From NCBI GenBank assembly GCA_030268105.1, contig BSDZ01000103.1, positions 2,174,501 through 2,238,500 on the forward strand: 64,000 nt of DNA, read 5' to 3'. Positions 59,401 to 64,000 of this stretch are shown here, piece after piece. A program made the translations under genes and the position numbers. Positions within the stretch are counted from its first letter, which is position 1; each line of letters opens with the position of its first letter. Source of the DNA: Volvox africanus (taxonomy: Eukaryota > Chlorophyta > Chlorophyceae > Chlamydomonadales > Volvocaceae). The notes beneath the pieces are model-generated. The model was not told where the DNA came from and did no database searches. It worked only from the letters and a program-made list of their open reading frames with translations.

Positions 59401-62400
59401 GTAGCAATGCGCGTTTCGGCATTATGAAGAAGCCGTTCTGGCCAGACCCCTTACGGCGGGTCGTGCGCCCCGAATGACAGCATGAGGGCAGCCATGGGAA
59501 ACCATGGGGTTGTGATTGCGCGAAGGTGCATCAAGAGCACGATGTCGTCGAGCTGGGATACGTCGTGGCATGACGCAAGGCCCCTGGACTCTGTTTGTGA
59601 CGCGCGCAGCTGTGAAACACAACACACACACATACACACACACACACACACACGGACCGGGGAAAACCGGAGTCTCCCGGGAGGAGCCGTCCCCTATGAG
59701 GCGGCATAAAGGATTTTCCACTATTGCAGCTCAGAACGACCCCGGCCCCCCACCACATACACATAACAAAAATACTGTATGTCTCCAATTTTGTACACAT
59801 AAACATTCACGCATACACACGATTACTTTTTGTGCCGATTGGGACAGGCTGACGTGTTGACGCTTCAACCTCCCATCGTGGTCTCGCAGCAAACCGTACA
59901 GCTTGCTCAAAGAAGCTCCCGCGTGATAGCGATCTGCCCCAGCGCGAGGGTTTGGGCATGCGTTCCCCGCATAAAATGAGGTTCCCCAGCGCCAACCTCA
60001 CTCACCTTTCCCTGGCCACCCCGCGCAGCGCCGCCATCCTCATCATCCTCATCATCCTCATCGCTGTCATCATCATCATCATCATCATCATCACTATCAT
60101 CGCTGCTGCTGTTACTACTGCTAGTGGAGGCCATACCAGCACCCGCAGGCTGTGCGGATCCCTGTTTCCGAACCTGCTGGGCTGTCCTCCCCGCCGCCGC
60201 CACCCCTGTGGCAGCGGCAGCGGCAACGGCGGATGTCCGTTTTCCTGCAGCCCCACCGTCCCTGGCCCCGCCATCATCGTCATCGCTGCTGTCATCATCA
60301 CTATCATCACTATTATCACTGCCATCATCACTATCATCACTGCTGTAACTTGTGCCCTCTGTGCTGCTGCTACTGCCGAGCCTGCGGACTGCCGTTGCGC
60401 TTCCTTGTACGGCACCGCCCGCCGCTGCCACCGCCGCCGGCCCATTAGTACCACTCGGCCCGGCCCCCGCCGATCCACCGGACGCAGGCATACCACGTAC
60501 TGGCGCCGCTCGCTGCTGCTGTTGCTTGCTCGCTGCTGCTTGTTGTTGCTTATGTTGTTGATGCTGTGGTTTCAGTTGTTGCTGTTGTGCGGGAGCCGCC
60601 GCTGCATCGGCATCTGTCCCTGCAGTTGCTGCGGCTGCTCCAGAACCATTCTCAACAGCGCCGTTGGCAGCTGCATAGAAGGCGTAGTTCGAGTTGAGGC
60701 CTGCGGCACCTGGTAAAGTGCCGTTGGGGTCCAGGGGGGACGCGGCGAGGGCAGCTGCCAATATGGCTGCAAACAGGGCGGCGCGCACTTGAGTGGCCCA
60801 TTACGCAGGGATGAATGTTGGATTGCCGACGCATGTGCAGAGACGGGAACGGCTAACAGCGTGAGTATGCAACAATTTCTAAATCGTAACGAAGCTTCGA
60901 GGCGAAGACAGCGAATCCACAAGAGTGCTATTGTGAATCCGCGTAGGATGTAGAAGACGATGGGTTCCCATGCGATGAAATTGGAGTTCGGAAGCGGAAG
61001 CGGTAAACAAGGTTTCGATCCCGTGACCTCGTGTGTGCCGCGCCCAGCGCGTTACCACCAGGTCTATATACCATGAATGAAAAGCAATCCGTCCTCACCG
61101 GATAACTTCCTTATACCGCTAAGTATTTCTCATTCTGATTCTTTCCTACATGTTTCGCAACAGTCTATATTCCGCGACACGGCTACAGCGGAGGCAGCCA
61201 CGGCCTAAGTGTTCAGCAATAGAAGCTACAAGCTGAAAAAAGACATAAGAAATTGTGATCTTCAACTGTCCTGCAACAGACTGCTGCTGTCCTGCTCTGT
61301 GTTGAACCTGGCGAACACCACCCCTGGCTCACCTGACGTTGGTCCCTCTTGCTGCTGCCGCAGCGGCGGCGGCTGAATGGGCTGCTGGACGTGTTGCTTC
61401 TCTGGGAGCTGTTTTTGCTGTTTCTGTTTTTGCCCCTGGGCTTCCTTACTGCCCATGCGCTGGCTCGTCACCAGGTTCTCCTTTCTGCCAGCTGACACCT
61501 TCTCACGCGGGGCGGTCCCACCGTCTCCCGTGCCGCGGCCCGCACCTACACCGCGCCCCAAAGACGTGGAGTGTTTACGGCCATGGTCGACATCCCCGCT
61601 GCGCTGCTCAGTACGTTAAGAGATGAGATTACGTACCTTTGTACGGCAGTACACCTTGGCGACACAAACGCCGCTTGTAGGCCTTGCGGCGCGCACTGCG
61701 ACTTGCGCGCTTCTTCTCACCGGCGGCCGCTCCTGCCCCATCGGTTCCCGTCCGGGGCGTGGCGTCCAACTCGTCTGTCCTCTGGCTTAGCCCGGTTGCC
61801 TCAGCGTCCTCATTTTCCCCGCATACGAACATCTCCTTCCCGCGACAAGCATCAGGATCGGCCCCGCCAGTGGCCCTGCCGGCCGCAGCACCGGGGGTAG
61901 TATTTACAGCCGCATCTACCGCCAGATCAGTGACCACCGCGATGCGGCGCGCCTTCTGCACATGATGTTCCTGCCCCTGTGCCTGCTCTTGCCCCCCCTC
62001 TTGTCCCTGCTCCAGATCATCCGCTTTATTTGTGCCGTTCTGTGGCGGGGCGTCCCCTGCTCCTCCGCTACCTGCAACTGTGCCGTCCACTGCTGCAACT
62101 GCAAGTGAATTGCAGGACGAGGAGAGGGAAACTCGTGAGCTGCATTCCACCTTATCCAAACCCCTCCCACCCAATTCCGCCCGCTGGACCGCCTCATCAG
62201 CATACTGTCGCTTCACTGCTGGAAACCCGCAACGGTCCATTCCTAAGAGAGTAAACACCCCACCTGCAGCAGTGCGTCGTTTACGCTTCCTCCCGCTGCC
62301 GCCACCACCACCACTGCTGCCGCCCGCTGCAGTATTGGCGTGTGCAACGTTGGCGCCGCCCCCTTGCGCGGCTGCTACTCCTTCAGTCTGGGCAACCGAC

Positions 62401-62786
62401 TGTAGCTGTAACGTCCGCGTCGCTGGCCGGGCCACCTTCTGAACGGCAATGAGATCGCCATCCCGCAACAAACCCACGGGTCCGTCCGTCGGCAACGTAA
62501 AGCCGCTGAGCACCAGCCTCAGCTCCGCTGCACAGTCCAGCCGCAAGTAAGCATGGATCTGCCATGGGATTGGGGGCTAGATTATTGAAGGTACTTTGGG
62601 GTTTGGGTTTTATGAAGTGTATGAAGCTTGATTGGATATCAAGCATGGCGCCGCAGGATTGGGGTGCAGTGCATGAGGCGACAGTAATAGAAGTACCTGT
62701 ACAGCAAGGCACTTGGGCAACATGTAGGCGGTGTCGGGAAACGCATGCAACTGGACAATAATGCAGAAGTGTCTTTCAACAGGACC
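56490..62786 (-). CDS. Coilin-like Cajal-body scaffold protein, 5' end unresolved
   Basis: Eight exons were traced in transcript order: 62786-62697, 62558 to about 61637, about 61610-61333, 60709-60006, 59254-58871, 58455-58278, 57902-57618 and 57394-56490 (TAG); at least 1,200 residues. The first two exons give a coilin N-terminal ubiquitin-like fold (LRLVLSGFTLPTDG then LLRDGDLIAVQKV). A basic SARRKAYKRR motif and long Ser/Asp/Glu tracts (exons 4-5) follow. The C-terminal tudor-like coilin domain is split over exons 5-7: VEVGDVLAYKLLEIGLDLCPR, ISEWRQSCVIAVDM, then EYDPAGLLKVTLDRLADVRIV. Coilin organises Cajal bodies, where snRNPs and snoRNPs mature. The last exon adds a 300-residue Pro/Gly/Gln extension not typical of coilins. 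The junction between exons 2 and 3 is approximate. The true first exon lies upstream of 62786 and was not found; a candidate piece ending at a donor near 63032 encodes VTIADFTRE. Confidence 0.75.
61005..61075 (-). repeat. tRNA-derived SINE-like fragment
   Basis: The minus strand shows a tRNA-like order in the intron between coilin exons 3 and 4: an A-box-like ACCTGGTGGTAACGCGC, then GGTCACGGGATCGAAACC, which contains a good B-box (GGATCGAAACC). No cloverleaf closes around it, so it is more likely a short interspersed element than a tRNA gene. Confidence 0.5.
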
Positions 62787-63617
62787 CTGGAAGAAGGCAA
62801 GGTTTCGGAACGGGCACTACTTAAGCCCCCTGCCAGATTCCAGGTATGGGCAAAGTAGGCTTGCGTCAAAGGGCAAAGCAGGCGTTGAAACGAGCAGTGG
62901 TTGCTTGAAACATCGCCCGGCGTCAGTCCCCCTGCTATATACCAAGAGTCTAGGTCACCCGGGACGGTAGAAGTTTACCCGATAATCCCTTAGAGGTGGA
63001 GAGTTTCACTTCGGGCACTGACCTCGCGGGTGAAATCGGCAATTGTCACAGCGGCAGAGCTCGGACAAAACCTTCGTGCATCACAATGGCGTAATATTAT
63101 TGGTGTCTGGCATCACAATTAAATCCACCAGAGGCTCCGCCAATGCCACCTACCAGCATCGGCCCAGGCCCTGTGCCCGTATGGTCGGCGTCAGCAATGC
63201 TTCAGATAACTCCAGCCGCAACCTTTGCATGACTTTTTATTACTTTTACGTTATCCACATACAAGAAGTTGTGCACCACTGCTGATACTTCTGCCCTTCT
63301 TATTGCACTCGAAGTAAAACACATAATCCGATACCAGATTAAGAGCTAACCACATATCACTATATAAATAGTTCCGCTCTCCGTAGAAACCAATCTGTCA
63401 AGACTGCATAACGCGGTGATTTAGAGGCGAGATCCATGCTATGAAATGAACGGAAAACCGAGTACAGCAGCTCAAGCGTTGCCACGGGGACCGAATCAAA
63501 CGAGTTACTGTATGCTGGTTCATACTACTGTAGGCAAGATTAACGTGTTTCTGTACAGTCCGGCAAGTAGCAGGTTTGGTGGCTTGATAGTCCAACCACT
63601 GACCAGTACCCACAATA
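62787..63617. other. Divergent region upstream of coilin-like gene and coiled-coil ORF
   Basis: It should contain the missing 5' exon(s) of the coilin-like gene and the promoter or upstream exons of the plus-strand ORF at 63618. No long open frame with recognisable similarity was seen. Confidence 0.4.
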
Positions 63618-64000
63618 ATGAAAGCCCTGAGCCTACATGGTCCTTGGGCTTACTACGAGCGTAAGGCTGCAGAAAATGAACGAAGAATTGCTGACCTTGA
63701 ACATGAAGTTCTGCGATGGAAGTCGCAATATGACGACCTTCAACAAAAGCTGGAATACGCAGAATCTGAGCGGAAACAACTACAAGAAGTGCAGTTGCCA
63801 GGATTACTTGCTGAGAAAGGGCGATCGCAGGGCCTCGTCGACAGTCTTCATGCGGAGCTGGCAACAGAGAGGCTTGAGCGCGCAGAGGAGCACAGGCAGC
63901 TCACCATGGAGGTCTCTAGCTTGACACAGGAGCTACAAAAACTCTCAGCGGATAACGCTGTGCTGCGCTCTGAGCTCGCAAAGACCGTTCACCAGAAGCA
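63618..64000 (+). CDS. Coiled-coil protein, 3' part outside window
   Basis: An open frame starts at ATG 63618 (MKALSLHGPWAYYERKAAEN) and runs without a stop to the right edge, at least 127 residues. The composition is Glu/Leu/Gln/Lys/Arg-rich with a heptad-like pattern (ERRIADLEHEVLRWKSQYDD, LTQELQKLSADNAVLRSELA), which predicts a long alpha-helical coiled coil. No catalytic motif is visible. It may be a cytoskeletal, flagellar or tethering protein, or the gag-like part of a mobile element. The start codon is the first ATG in frame, but earlier exons cannot be excluded. Confidence 0.6.
   Translation, partial: MKALSLHGPWAYYERKAAENERRIADLEHEVLRWKSQYDDLQQKLEYAESERKQLQEVQLPGLLAEKGRSQGLVDSLHAELATERLERAEEHRQLTMEVSSLTQELQKLSADNAVLRSELAKTVHQK

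Noticed and set aside
60002..60496. Met/Val-rich minus-strand frame
   Set aside because: It is an alternative frame of the Asp/Ser codon repeat in coilin-like exon 4.
61005..61075. Functional tRNA gene
   Set aside because: A- and B-box-like motifs exist but no acceptor stem or anticodon arm closes.

Overview
The window looks like nuclear DNA of a volvocine green alga (Volvox/Chlamydomonas group). Coding segments are GC-rich and cut into many short exons with GT..AG introns. Proteins carry long Ala, Gly, Gln, Pro, Ser or His runs. Introns hold microsatellites, foldbacks and tRNA-derived repeats, and candidate TGTAA polyadenylation signals follow several genes. Nothing looks bacterial or organellar. 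Species-level placement is not possible from the sequence alone. Exon models were read by hand from splice-site consensus, reading phase and family resemblance. In five of the eight gene models every exon join is in phase from start to stop. The RMD1-like and coilin genes lack a 5' end here, and one coilin join is unresolved. The last ORF runs off the window.

Layout. 1-4859 (+): 3' part of an RMD1/DUF155-family gene. 6547-12725 (+): a 474-residue, signal-peptide-bearing, Cys-rich protein with a divergent kinase-like core; one of its introns holds a perfect 53-bp foldback. 15491-30544 (-): a predicted 2,995-residue membrane protein with an N-terminal multi-pass region, leucine-rich repeats and a very long disordered tail. 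31082-31345 (+): a single-exon APC11 RING-H2 gene. 31.3-34.9 kb: a gene-poor stretch with a broken histone H2B copy and another decayed coding fragment. 34903-47349 (+): an 18-exon MscS-like (MSL) mechanosensitive channel with an EF-hand loop and two very large disordered insertions. 49272-55471 (+): a 10-exon inward-rectifier (Kir-type) potassium channel homologue whose selectivity filter reads T-L-G-F-N instead of T-I-G-Y-G. 55990-56089 (-): a tRNA-Ala-like sequence with a broken anticodon arm. 56490-62786 (-): a coilin-like Cajal-body scaffold gene with its 5' end unresolved. 63618-64000 (+): the start of a coiled-coil ORF that leaves the window.

The genes do not form one pathway. The notable grouping is two membrane channels in tandem on the same strand (MSL then Kir, about 1.9 kb apart). 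Their introns share an inverted-orientation dispersed repeat, and a Kir intron carries a second copy of an exon from the kinase-like gene 45 kb away. The strongest leads are the GFN filter of the Kir homologue, the intron-split EF-hand of the MSL channel, the long perfect foldbacks inside introns, and the secreted kinase-like protein.
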